Assembly (NCBI GenBank): GCA_037892935.1
Contig: JAYXKI010000011.1
Location: forward strand, 1 to 64,000
Reading direction: 5' to 3'
DNA length: 64,000 nucleotides
From: Phlebopus portentosus
Taxonomy: Eukaryota; Basidiomycota; Agaricomycetes; Boletales; Boletinellaceae
Shown here: positions 44,458 to 55,027 of the stretch, one piece after another
Numbering within the stretch: the first letter of the stretch is position 1
Layout: each line of letters opens with the position of its first letter
Notes under the pieces: generated by a model
The model's database searches: none
Seen by the model: only the letters and a program-made list of their open reading frames with translations
Told to the model about the DNA's origin: nothing
Made by a program: the position numbers and the translations under genes

Positions 44458-46128
44458 ATGATCGTCTGCCTTTTCTCCATCTTTTTATGCTCTAGTCAGA
44501 CCGTGACGTACTCATGCATGTCGCCAAACGGAATAGTAGACACCACTAATGTAGAGGAAGAATTATTCGACCATGCAAAGCTCGGATACTTAAGCATTAG
44601 TGCTGGGCCCATAATAAGAGGGGATGCTGGCGAGACCTACGAAGCTGTAAGGAAACTCGGCTGCGGTGTCAACTCGATCGTCTGGGTGGGGCGCAATTGC
44701 TCCGAGCAGCAGTAAGCATTGGCAACCCCTTTCCCCCGCGTCTCTCTGTCTTCAACCCGCACTATTAGGTTTTCGCTAACTGATCCTAAATACGTCGCTC
44801 TCAAAATACTAAACGAGGATGCCTCTCGTGAGCACCTGGACGAAGACGAGGACACCGAATCAGCAAGAATATCAACCAACGAACTACAAATGCTCCTGCG
44901 CACCTACTCGGGGTTAGAACCAACGCACCGTGCGCAGGTGCCTTCATACAAGGCGCGCGGGATGAGAGGTCCTCCGCACCCCGGCTGGAGGCGCGTATCC
45001 CGATTCCTAGGCTCGTTCACGTGCGAGGACAGGAAACACCTCGTCGTCATCATATCCCCTCTGTACGGAGAACATATGAGCGAGCGATTACATGCTCGGC
45101 GAACCTGACATTCGCCTGTCTCTGCCTTTCGTCAAGCGCGTTCCGAAGCAGACACTCGCTGCTCTCGACTACCTCCATTCATACTGTGGTATCATGCACT
45201 GTGGTTAGATGCGATTCGCAACTGGACCTGACGAAAGCACCTGACATGCTATATGCTGTCCGTGTCAACAGATGTCAAGCCCGAGAACATCCTGCGAGAC
45301 TTCAATGTAGGACCACAAATTGACGATATATTCGAAGCGATCTTGAAGCAAGAACCCGGCGCTGGGCGTGACGGACGCGCTGCTGCTCTTTGGCTTCCTC
45401 GCGATAAGAGGCCCCAGTACTTTTACGTCGTTTTGGCTGATTTCAGTCCTGCTCTATATTACTCCTACACGCTTTGATATAACTGCAACACCCACCGTTC
45501 TATGCCCAGCAAGCTGGAACGACCTCATCACAAGGTCACCGCGAGCTATCGGCTCTCCCGCTCTCAAGGCGCCCGAACTCGTTCTGGGTTTCGCCCACAG
45601 CACCAAAATGGACATATGGGCATTCGGCTGTACCGTGCGTCATGCATCCTCACAGATTTTGCTTTTTTGGTAAACACATCGCTTTACCGCCCTGTCATAT
45701 GTATAGATGTTCGAGCTCTTGACGGGTAAACCTCTATTCTCCTTCCCCGATTCCCGATCCCCAAATGAGCTCGCTGGCGAGCCAAAATACCACCTGCGCC
45801 TCATACAAAATCTGGTTGGCGAACCGTTCTTCCCCGAGGCGTCCGGAGGAACGATAACAACTGAAGAGGGATTTATCGATACCGAGGGTAATTCTTTGTT
45901 CATTCCACCTCCATTCACTTTCACCTCGATTGATTGTGTTGGATAGGATGGATTAGACAGTTGGAGAAACGTGAGAGTCTGGAGGAGCGGATCGCGGACG
46001 ATGTGCCTAGCGATGTGGAAGACAAGGATGCATTCGTGGCGTTCCTCCGCAGGTGTCTCAGACTCGACCCCAGCAAAAGAGCCTCTGCGTCAGAGCTATC
46101 GTCCGACCCATGGTTGGCGGAAGACTGA
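44458..46128 (+). pseudogene. SRPK-like protein kinase K1, frameshifted
   Basis: SRPK-like Ser/Thr kinase with exons in the family order: nucleotide loop KLGCGVNSIVWVGRN, KYVALKIL (ATP lysine), HPGWRRVSRFLGSF, IMHC|DVKPENIL (catalytic Asp and Asn), VVLADFS (metal Asp; DFS instead of DFG), SPALKAPELVLGF, IWAFGCT|MFELLTGKPLF and RASASELSSDPWLAED at the 46128 stop. In the hinge-following exon, where relatives read GEHMRDYMRGEP, the DNA has GAGCGAGCGATTAC: a GCGA tandem duplication of 4 nt that ends the frame 10 codons later. Otherwise intact. Start at 44458 gives a hydrophobic N-terminus. Confidence 0.78.
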
Positions 46129-46134
46129 GGATCT

Positions 46135-47312
46135 GTCCCACATACGCAGAACAAGGATTGACTTCTCCCCCACATCCTGGCTGGATGCGTGTAGCTGGGT
46201 GCCTCGGTGCCTTTCCTTGCGGAAACTCTCAGCACCTTGTGATCGTCTCGCCTCTGTACGGGGAACATATGAGGGATTACACGCGCGGTGAACCGGACAA
46301 ACGTCTGGCACTCCCTCTCGTCAAACGAATTGCTAGACAGGTCCTTCAAGCCTTGCACTACCTACATAGCGAGTGCGGTATTATCCATTCTGGTAAATCG
46401 GAACTTGTTCGGCACACACACATGAAGTATCTGATCCATCCAATTAGACGTCAAACCCGAGAACGTTTTTCGCGATTTTAATCTCGGACCGGACGTTGAT
46501 GACATTTTCGAAGCCATAGGGACACAAGAGCCGAATGCTGGACGTGACGGACGTTCGGCCGCGCTCTGGATACCGCATCACGATAGACTCGATTACTTTT
46601 TTATTGTTCTGGCCGATCTCAGTCATGGTGAGTGGAGACTTGTGAACATTGAATAATTGTTTTTATTTGTGTATTGGGAACGACCTCTGGAAATAGCGAG
46701 CTGGAGCGATCTCATAAAGCGATCGCCGCGCGCCATAGGTTCTCCTGCTCTTAAAGCTCCAGAGCTGGTCCTGTCTTTCGCTTATACCACCAAAATCGAC
46801 ATCTGGTCAGTGGGCTGTACGGTACGTTGTTACCTCTTCCGATCATTTTCCGATCATTCAGAGGCGCTCATGAATGCTGCCTTACATTATTATGTAGTTG
46901 TTTGAACTCCTGACTGGTAGACTCCTATTTTCCTTCCCAGATTCCCGGTCGCCAAACGAATTCGATCAAGAACCGAAATACCATCTGAACCTCATGCAGA
47001 GCTTGATTTGTGAACCTTTTTTTCCTGAGGTGTCCAGAGGAACAATCACAGTTGAAGAAGGATTTATCGACTCTGACGGTAGATCTTCTAGTGCCCAGTA
47101 CTGATCTTTAGCTGAATTATTTTTTGGCAGGATGGATCAATTCGCCGGAGAAGGGCGACACCCTGGAGGAGCGTATCGCGAAAGACGTACCCAGCGATGT
47201 GGTCGAGAAGGATGGGTTTGCGGTGTTCCTTCGAAGCTGGCTCAGATTTGACCCTAGTAAACGCGCCTCCGCATCGGAATTGTTGGATGATCCATGGCTG
47301 GTGGAAAGTTGA
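46135..47312 (+). pseudogene. SRPK-like kinase K2, N-lobe missing
   Basis: It begins in mid-domain only a few bases after the K1 stop codon, with PTYAEQGLTSPPHPGWMRV. HLVIVSPLYGEHMRDY, LHSECGIIHS|DVKPENVF, FIVLADLSHG, SPALKAPELVLSF, IWSVGCT|LFELLTGRLLF and RASASELLDDPWLVES at 47312 follow over normal introns. The ATP-binding lobe is absent, so it cannot be an active kinase. The remaining DNA is nearly the same as K6 (55028-56250, opposite strand). Confidence 0.8.
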
Positions 47313-48232
47313 AAGTTTTCAATTTTAGTTTGGCTCGGTGATGATGACGCTCACAGAGTACTTTCTTGCTCTTTCGCATCTATCGCATCGTAAGAGGCAC
47401 ATATTCCCCGGGCCCCAGCCCCATATATCTCATTGATGCTATACCAATACCTAAGCTAATACCTCTCTCATTCTTGCGCCTCTAGTTATCTTCATTCAAC
47501 CAAGCTTTGATCTCTGCTCTGCACTCTTGCTCTGATACTTTGTCGAGAATGTATATTATATTCGGAACCTTCTTTATATGTAACGCTCAGCACTTTTCTT
47601 TTCTATGTAATTATCGCTAGATCTAATTATATCCTCGCTGATATATGTACCTGGAGCAGACTACTGGTGGACCGGAAGAACCGTTTACTACAGCGAGGTG
47701 CACTTCTTATCCATCTCCCGAATCGGGAAGGTCCGGCTGTTGCCCTACGCACTGTAATATTTTACAGCGTGTTCAGAAAACCTTGACAGTGTCAACTTTT
47801 CATATATATTTTTCGCTTAGCCCCGGCTGTCCGGTTTGGGGAAGCCACGCACTCACAACTTCCGTGTGAACCCGAATGATCGATGCTATCAACTATGTAA
47901 GAGACACATTTTGCAGACTGGGAACTCTGTGTCCTGCACAGTCTGCATGACCCGTTTAATACCAACATAGCTTTGCAATGCTTGTGTTTGCTAGTATTGC
48001 AAGAGGGATGATGAGCTGTGGTGAGAAGTGAGGTGGGGATGGCAAGTACATGCAATATGACTGGTTACGCAATCCACACAAAATGGGCAGCCGAGGATTT
48101 CCCATAAGGCAGGACCCTGAGCAAAAAATATATATGAAAAGTTGACACTGTCAAGGTTTTCTGAACACGCTGTAAGGGAAGACCCGACTTCCAAACTTTT
48201 AAGAAGCAACATCTCCATCGTTTCGGTACTCA
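47313..48232. other. Spacer between K2 and K3, with a MITE
   Basis: The spacer resembles that between K6 and K5 on the other strand (AGCAGACTACTGGTGG and GGAAGAACCGTTTACTA occur in both). The MITE at 47765-48172 is present only here. Confidence 0.6.
47765..48172. mobile_element. MITE with 48-bp near-perfect terminal inverted repeats
   Basis: Left end CAGCGTGTTCAGAAAACC and right end GGTTTTCTGAACACGCTG are exact inverted copies. The match continues through TTGACAGTGTCAAC and CATATATATTTTT, about 48 bp, before the first mismatches. TA flanks both ends (47763-47764, 48173-48174). 408 bp, no coding capacity. The inner part is also partly foldable. Confidence 0.88.
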
Positions 48233-49892
48233 ATGTCAATACCTTCCCTCAGGTTCTGCTCGAGGCTGCCTAGGCCCCAATTTCAAGTTCCGAAAGCTCT
48301 CTTGACCCGAAGACAGTTCTCACACTCCATCATGAAAGTCGCAGGAACCGACCTCAGGACGACCAAGGTCGACGAAGAGCTCTTAGGCTCTGGCACGAGT
48401 TCATACTATCCCATCAGTGTTGGTAGCATAATCAGAGGAGATGAAGGCGAGACTTTCGAAGCTGTGAGGAAAATAGGGTGGGGTGTCAATGCAACTGTTT
48501 GGGTCGGACGGGATTGCTCTGACAAGGCGTAGCATCATTCTACATCTTTTCAATGGGCTTTTGGGCTAACGCTGCTCATACGCTTCAGTTGTCCGAAATA
48601 TGTTGCTCTCAAAATACTGAACAAATATGCAACGTATGAAAACGATGAATCATCGGGAAAGAAGACAAGTGAACTGAAGATTCTTTTGCGAACTTACATT
48701 GGCAAGGAACCTGACCATCGGCCCCCAAAGCCTTTGTACTGCGAACAGGGTTTGGCCGGCCAGCCTCCGCATCCTGGCTGGTTGCGCGTGTCCGGATGTT
48801 TGGGTTTCTTTTCGTGCGAAAACTCGCAGCATTTTGTCATCGTCTTTCCGCTATATGGAGAGAATATGAAAGAATTCATGTGCGGTGAACCTAACAAGCG
48901 ATTGACGGCGCCGTTGGTTAAGAGGGTTGCGAAAGACACGCTTCTTGCCTTGGACTATCTCCATAGTCACTGCGCAATAATTCATTGTGGTACATCGCTT
49001 TACTTCATTAAAGCACTGCATATGACAGACCTTCGTATGTCCGTTATAGACATCAAGCCCGAAAACGTCTTAGTCAACTTCAACATCGGAAACGATGTAG
49101 ATGATCTTTTCGAAGCTGTTACGAAGAAAGAGCCGAATGCTGGACGTCAGGGCCGTGCAGCTTCGCTTTGGCTCCCTCATCACATTATCGAAAAAAAACT
49201 TCGGGTTGTTCTGGCTGACTTCAGCCACGGTGAGTCTCCGGCTGCATCCACGGTTGAAATTGCTAGTGACTAAATCGCAGCCCCTCCGCAGCTAGCTGGA
49301 ACGACCTCATTGAACGCTCGCCACTCACTCTCGGATCTGCCGCGCTCAGAGCACCGGAGCTCATCTGGGGTTTTGCCTACGGCACCCCTATCGACATCTG
49401 GGCTTTCGGATGCACCGTACGTTGTCCGTACACATGGTCTCTTACATTCACCTCATCACTATGCAGATATTCGAGCTCTTGACAGGAAAGCCTCTATTTC
49501 GCTTTCCAGATTCCCGATCTCCGAACGAACTCTCCGAAGAGCCAAGATACCACCTGAGTCTCATGCAAGCTTTGGCAGGGGAACCATACTTCCCTGCAGC
49601 TCGCGAGGGAACGCCTACGATTGGAAACGACTTCGTTGACTCAGATGGTCAGTCTTACAGGGCCTTCACATTTACCTAGAACCTAATGTTTTTGCCCTTC
49701 TTTGGAACAGGTTGGATCAAGTCGCCTATGGGCGGCAGTACACTGAATGATCTGGTCTCGAAGGACGTACCAGATGATGTAGAAGATAAGGAGAAATTTG
49801 AGGCATTTCTGCGAAGATGCCTCAGACTGGATCCTAGACAGCGAGCTTCTGCGTCAGAGCTGTTGAATGATCCATGGCTCGTTGACGATTGA
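48233..49892 (+). CDS. SRPK-like protein kinase K3
   Basis: All exons are open. MSIPSLRFCSRLPRPQFQV opens an Arg/Ser-rich, acid-free N-terminus of about 35 residues that resembles a mitochondrial presequence. The kinase follows: YYPISVGSIIRGDEGETFEA, KIGWGVNATVWVGRD, KYVALKILNKY, HPGWLRVSGCLGFF, IIHC|DIKPENVLVNF, VVLADFSH, AALRAPELIWGF, IWAFGCT|IFELLTGKPLF and RASASELLNDPWLVDD at 49892. Catalytic Lys, Asp, Asn and metal Asp are present; DFG is replaced by DFS. SRPKs phosphorylate Arg-Ser-type substrates, but here the substrate is unknown. The nearest relative is K7 on the other strand. Confidence 0.83.
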
Positions 49893-50405
49893 ACGAATCT
49901 TGCTTCCATCCTGGCATCGTGATGAAGACTTCCATGGTGTTCATGCGTTCGTCGTACTCCATTTCTTTTACATATCCCGAATGGTGCTTAACCCCAGATC
50001 GTCGGCACCACGCCTTTATATAGTATATTTTCTAGTTAACTTTTTCTCAGTCATTGTGCTTTGGATTTGTTCATACCGTGCTTTGATCTCTGCTCTGCAA
50101 TCTTGTTTTATGCCTCGGAAGGAAGCGTGTAATGTTATTGTCAATACATCAACCCTGCTAACTTTTGCTGATGCCTGCTTCATGCGAATTGTAACTAATT
50201 ACAATGACGGAGTCATGTCATACATACACACATCTGAGGAGTCTGTTCTTTCCAGCATCTACTTTTTACGTAACGGAACGTGATCGAAGAAGAAATGGAG
50301 CAAGATCTTTCTCTGTGGAAATTTCCGAGAAAGGAAAGGCTACATCTAAGTCCGCCATGCCATGACTCGGCTCAGACGAGTTCCCTTGGCAGTACTAGTT
50401 GCCTT
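49893..50405. other. Spacer 3' of K3
   Basis: The 3' flank shared by K3, K5 and K7. Similar sequence occurs at 52364-52788 and 57445-57841 in reverse orientation (for example TTGATCTCTGCTCTGCAA in all three). No gene of its own. Confidence 0.5.
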
Positions 50406-50810
50406 ATGTTTTGCGCGACGTTTGTGCGCTCTCTCTACAAGGCCGCAAGAATCAGGCCGTCTCGTGTGCTAAGATTATTCCCAGTCCACAGACCAGTCCT
50501 GCGGTTTTTGTCGGCTGATGCACCACTAGATCCGGCCGGGATGGAGGAAGAAGCATACGACCGTAACAATAAACTCGGATACTTAAGCTTCAGTGCTGGA
50601 TCTAACATCAGAGGAGACAAGGGCAAGACTTTCGAAGCTGTGAGGTTGATAGGGTGGGGCGTTAACTCAATTGTCTGGGTCGGACGGGATTGCTCTGACA
50701 AGGCGTAGTATCATTCCGCACCTTTTCAGTGCTTTCAAGCTAATGTTGCTCATACGTTTCATTTCCCAGTTTTCCGACGTATGTTGCTCTCAAAATATTA
50801 CTGTAAATAA
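50406..50810 (+). pseudogene. Kinase N-lobe fragment K4
   Basis: The ATG at 50406 gives MFCATFVRSLYKAARIRPSR and a further Arg-rich stretch to VLRFLSADAP, a very presequence-like start. LGYLSFSAGSNIRGDKGKTF and LIGWGVNSIVWVGRDCSDKA follow. After the intron it reads TYVALKILL and stops. Everything beyond the ATP lysine is missing, so it is a truncated pseudogene. Two related orphan N-lobes lie 3' of K5 and K7. Confidence 0.75.
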
Positions 50811-52139
50811 GCATATGAGCAATAATTCTGATGAATATCACCGAAATCCCTTTGCTATTCCACATCAAAGTCGCCGTTCACCTCATTTGTTTACAATCGC
50901 ATGAGTCATCGATTGATTATAGACATGAATTGTGGCCTATCATTACAAAAAAGCGAACAATAGTGGTGTGGTATCAATGTGCAAGATAGATTGATTGCGC
51001 ACCACAAACGTGGCCTTAAAGGTAGGCGTTGAATAGATGGGCTTTCCAATCTTGGACCTTATGCCTTCCGAGCTTAAAACTCTCTCCATAGGCGAAGAAA
51101 AGCATGAGTAGTTTGACCATCGAGTCACTCCACTGCATACAAAACATGTATTAGCAACATGCACTGGATATTTTATCAAACCCCACCCAATGGTCAGTAT
51201 GTGCGACCTGATGCCTTGGCTCAGGACAGCGTTTGAAAGTGCGTGATGGTAAATGAGTAGATGAACTGGATAAGCCCCCTTTCCTCGAATGAAAAGAACC
51301 AAAATAATTTTAACTTGCTTGACGTCTTCCCCAGCTTCAAGAGGTATACGTGCATCGACGAAGCAGGTATACCATGTCTCGAGAGAATACGAAGACGCTG
51401 GGGATTATTCCTGGTCGAATCAATGAAAATTGGTAAAGCTTGCTCTCAAGCACCAAAGCCAGTAGCATTCACGAAAGACGAGTCGGACCCCCAGACTATC
51501 CAAGACCGAATAGAGAACAATACTGCATCTAAACTTGTCTGGACTGTCTACCCATCAAAACTATCAGGATGTTCCGGATCGTGGCATCAAAATAGGGGAC
51601 GTCCGTCGATCGGTGTTGGCGGTAATTCTGGCCGCACAGGACTCCGAGATGCGGAGGTCAGTTTAGCGCCGTGCATGACAATAGGATAGGGACAAGGCAG
51701 TGCTAAAGCACATATGTTGGCGACATCGAGCGAAAACCACGAGGCCGAAGGAGTTATTATGGGTTTCTTTTGCTTTCGGAACAAGCGATAAAGATAAACC
51801 CGATGAGGAACGTCAGGGAAATTATTGTACTTCCTTATTTCTGCACTCGTCCGAATGGGGCGCGTGGTCGACAAGGACAAGGAGCCTAGTATTAAGAGTG
51901 AATTCAAAACATGCAAAGGCCCGATCGTCACAGCCTCAGCGTGCGGCCTTAGGGCAAGATAAGAGTACCATGCAAAGGCCTGGGAAAATCAGTAGGGAAG
52001 CAAAATCAGCGAAATGAAAAACGGCGAATATCAGAGCTTAAGCATCGCAGGCGAAACTCTGGATTTTGTACGTTCGAGTCAGAAGCGGTCGCGAAGACAA
52101 GGACATCGATTGTGCCAGCAGCGATACGAGAAGTCTCGG
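50811..52139. other. Loop of the inverted duplication; contains repeat segment A1
   Basis: The segment 51115-52170 recurs in the same orientation at 60955-61955 (shared word GAGCGAAAACCACGAGGCC at 51728-51746 and 61546-61564). On the plus strand both copies read similarly (KPVAFTKDESDPQTIQDR against VAFREDDSCPEPIQDR; VRRSVLAVILAAQDSEM against GRRSALAVILALQDLEM). They probably descend from a gene now broken in both places. I recognise no family. Confidence 0.5.
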
Positions 52140-52363
52140 AGATTTCTTGTTATATGCCGTTCCAGCACTGACGCTAAGTATCCGAGTTTATTCTCTCGGT
52201 CGTATGCTTCTTCCTGCACCTTGGCTGGATTTGTTGGTGCATTAGCCGAGAAAAACCGCAGGACTGGTCTGTGGACTAGGTGCAGGCTTAGCAAATGACG
52301 GGATCTGAGTCTTGCAGCCAGGGAGCGAGAGCGCACGAAGTGCAAAACATCAACATGAGGCAA
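52079..52363 (-). pseudogene. Orphan kinase N-terminal fragment
   Basis: Reads RSLAARLRSRHLLSLHLVHR then PVLRFFSANAPTNPAKVQEE and ENKLGYL. This is the same presequence-like start as K4, followed by a frameshift and loss of the rest. It lies 3' of K5 exactly as K4 lies 3' of K3. Confidence 0.65.
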
Positions 52364-52788
52364 GCGCCAAGGGAAATTGTCTGAACCGAGTCATGGCATG
52401 GCGCAGAAAAATACCTTCGTCACGTAAAGAGTAGGCGTTGAAAAGAACAGATCCCTAGACGTGTGCATGGCATGACTTAGTCATTATGATCAGTTACAAT
52501 CCACATAAAGCAGGCACCAGCGAAAGTTAGCAGGGGTTAATGTATTCAGTACACGCTTCCTTCCGTGGCAATAAAGCAATGTTGCAGAGCAGAGATCAAA
52601 GCACGACATGAACAAATCCAAAGCACAGTTACAGAGGAAGTTAACTAAGAAGTATAGTGTAAAAAGACGCGAAGCCGATAACCCGGGAGATAAGTACCAT
52701 CCGGGATATGTACAAGAAATGGTGTACGACGTACGCATGTACACCACGGCTATCTTCATCACGATGCCAGGATGGAAGCAAGATTCGT

Positions 52789-54471
52789 TCAATCGTCAAC
52801 GAGCCATGGATCATTCAACAGCTCTGACGCAGAAGCTCGCTGTCTAGGATCTAGGCTGAGGCATCTTCGGAGAAATGCCGCGAACTTGTCTTTATCTCCT
52901 ATGTCATCTGGTACGTCCTTCGAGACCAGCTCATTCAATGTACTGCCGCTCGTAGACGATTTGATCCAACCTGTTCCAAAGACGGAGAAAACCATATAGT
53001 TATAGGTAATTTGAAGGCACTGTGAGACTGACCGTTAGAATCAATGAAGTCATATCGAGCCAGATACGATCCCTCGCGAGCTGTAGGAAAGTATGGCTCG
53101 CCTACCAGGGCTTGCATGAGACTCAGGTGGTATCTTGGCTCTTCGGAGAGCTCGTTCGGAGATCGGGAATCTGGAGAGCGAAATAGAGGCTTCCCTGTCA
53201 AGAGCTCGAATATCTGCATAGCAATGAAGCAAATGTAAGAGACCATGTGTATGAACAACGTACGGTGCATGCGAAAGCCCAAATATCAATAGCGGTGTCA
53301 TAGGCAAAACCCAGTATGAGCTCCGGTGCTCTGAGCGCAGCAGATCCAACAGTGCTCGGCGAGCGTTCGAAGAGGTCGTTCCAGCTAGCTACAAAGGTGC
53401 TGTTATTCAATCACTGACGATTTAATCACAAGAGTGCAGTCGGAGACTCACCGTGACTGAAATCAGCCAGAACAACCCGAAAATTCTCTTTGATTCTGTG
53501 ATGAGGAAACCAAAGCGAAGCCGCGCGACCATCACGTCCGGCATTCGGCTCTTTCTTCATGATAGCTTCGAAAATATCATCTAGATCATATCCGATGTTG
53601 AAGTCGACTAAGATGTTTTCAGGTTTGACGTCTATAACAAACATGCGAAAATATTAGGTGTCTGACAAACAGCACTCTTATCAAGTAAAGTGATGCGCCA
53701 CAATGAATTACTGCGCAGTGGCTATGGAGGTAGTCCAGGGCAAGGAGCGTGTCTTTCGCGACCTTCTTAGCCAGCGGCGCCGTCAATCGCTTGTCGGGTT
53801 CACCGCGCATAAATTCTTTCATATTCTCTCCATATAGAGGAAAGACGATAACCAAATGCTGTGAGTTTTCGCACGGAAAGGACCCTAAACATCCGGATAC
53901 ATGAGACCAGCCAGGATGTGGAGGGCCTGCCAAACCCTGTTCGTCGTACGAAGGCTTTTTGGGACGATGGGCAGGTTCCTTGCCGTCGTAAGTTCGCAAA
54001 AGAATTTCCAGTTCGTTCGTCTTCTTTCCAGATGATTCATTGTGCTCGTGCGTTGCATGTTTGTTCAATATTTTGAGAGCAACATACTTCGGATAACTGA
54101 GAAATGAAGTGTATGAACAACATTAGCTCAAAAAAGCATTGACAAGTTGCGGAATGATACTACGCCTCGTCAGAGAAATCTCGTCCGACCCAGACAGTTG
54201 AATTGACGCCCCACCCTATTTTCCTCACAGCTTCAAACATCTCACCCCCATCTCCTTTGATTATGCCACCAGCAGTGACGGGATAGTATCCGCTGATTCC
54301 GCTCGTGACAGTGCCTAAGAGCTCTTCATCGACCTTGATCGACCTCGGGCCGGTTTCTGAGACTGCCATGATGGAAGCTGCGAATTGCCTTCGAGCCGGA
54401 AGCGTTTTAAAAAAAGAGCGACATCTGGGCCTAAACAGGCCCGGACAGAATACGAAAGAACGTATCGACAT
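52789..54471 (-). CDS. SRPK-like protein kinase K5
   Basis: Start at 54471 (MSIRSFVFCPGLFRPRCRSF), again an Arg-rich N-terminus (SFFKTLPARRQFAASI). Exons: GYYPVTAGGIIKGDGGEMFE, KIGWGVNSTVWVGRD, KYVALKILNKHA, HPGWSHVSGCLGSF, AVIHC|DVKPENILVDF, VVLADFSHG, AALRAPELILGF, IWAFACT|IFELLTGKPLF and RASASELLNDPWLVDD with the stop at 52789. All catalytic residues are present and no break was found. Its position in the inverted arm matches K3, although its sequence is more distant from K3 than K7 is. Confidence 0.83.
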
Positions 54472-55027
54472 CGAATAAGGAACAGCGGAGACGTTGGTTC
54501 TTAAAGTCGGATCTTTCCATGTTATTACGTAGGACATCATACGAATCTTCCCGATTCAGGACTTGAATAAGCGCTGTCTCTGAGGTATCAGAAGAATCTG
54601 GGGTGGATACCTGGGCTCTTCGCTATAGTAAACGGTTCTTCCGACCCACCAGTAGTCTGCTCCAGCTGACGGATTCGTCAACGATAACCCACCATTAGGT
54701 ACATACATCGGCGAGGGATATATTAGGTCTAGACATAATTACATAGAAAAGAAAAGTGCTGAGCGTTACATATAAAAAAGGTTCCGAATATAATATACAT
54801 CCTCGACAAAGTATCAGAGCAAGAGTGCAAGCAGAGATCAAAGCTTGGTTGAATGAAGATAACTAAAGGCGCAAGAATGAGAGAGGTATTAGCTTTGGTA
54901 TTGGTATAGCATCAACGAGATATGGGGCCCGGGGAATATCTGCCTCTTAGGATGCGGTAGATGCGAAAGAGCAAGAAAGTACTCTGTGAGCGTCATCATC
55001 AACGAGCCAAACTAAAATTGAAAACTT
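54472..55027. other. Spacer between K6 and K5
   Basis: Counterpart of the K2-K3 spacer in reverse orientation, without the MITE. No gene. Confidence 0.5.
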
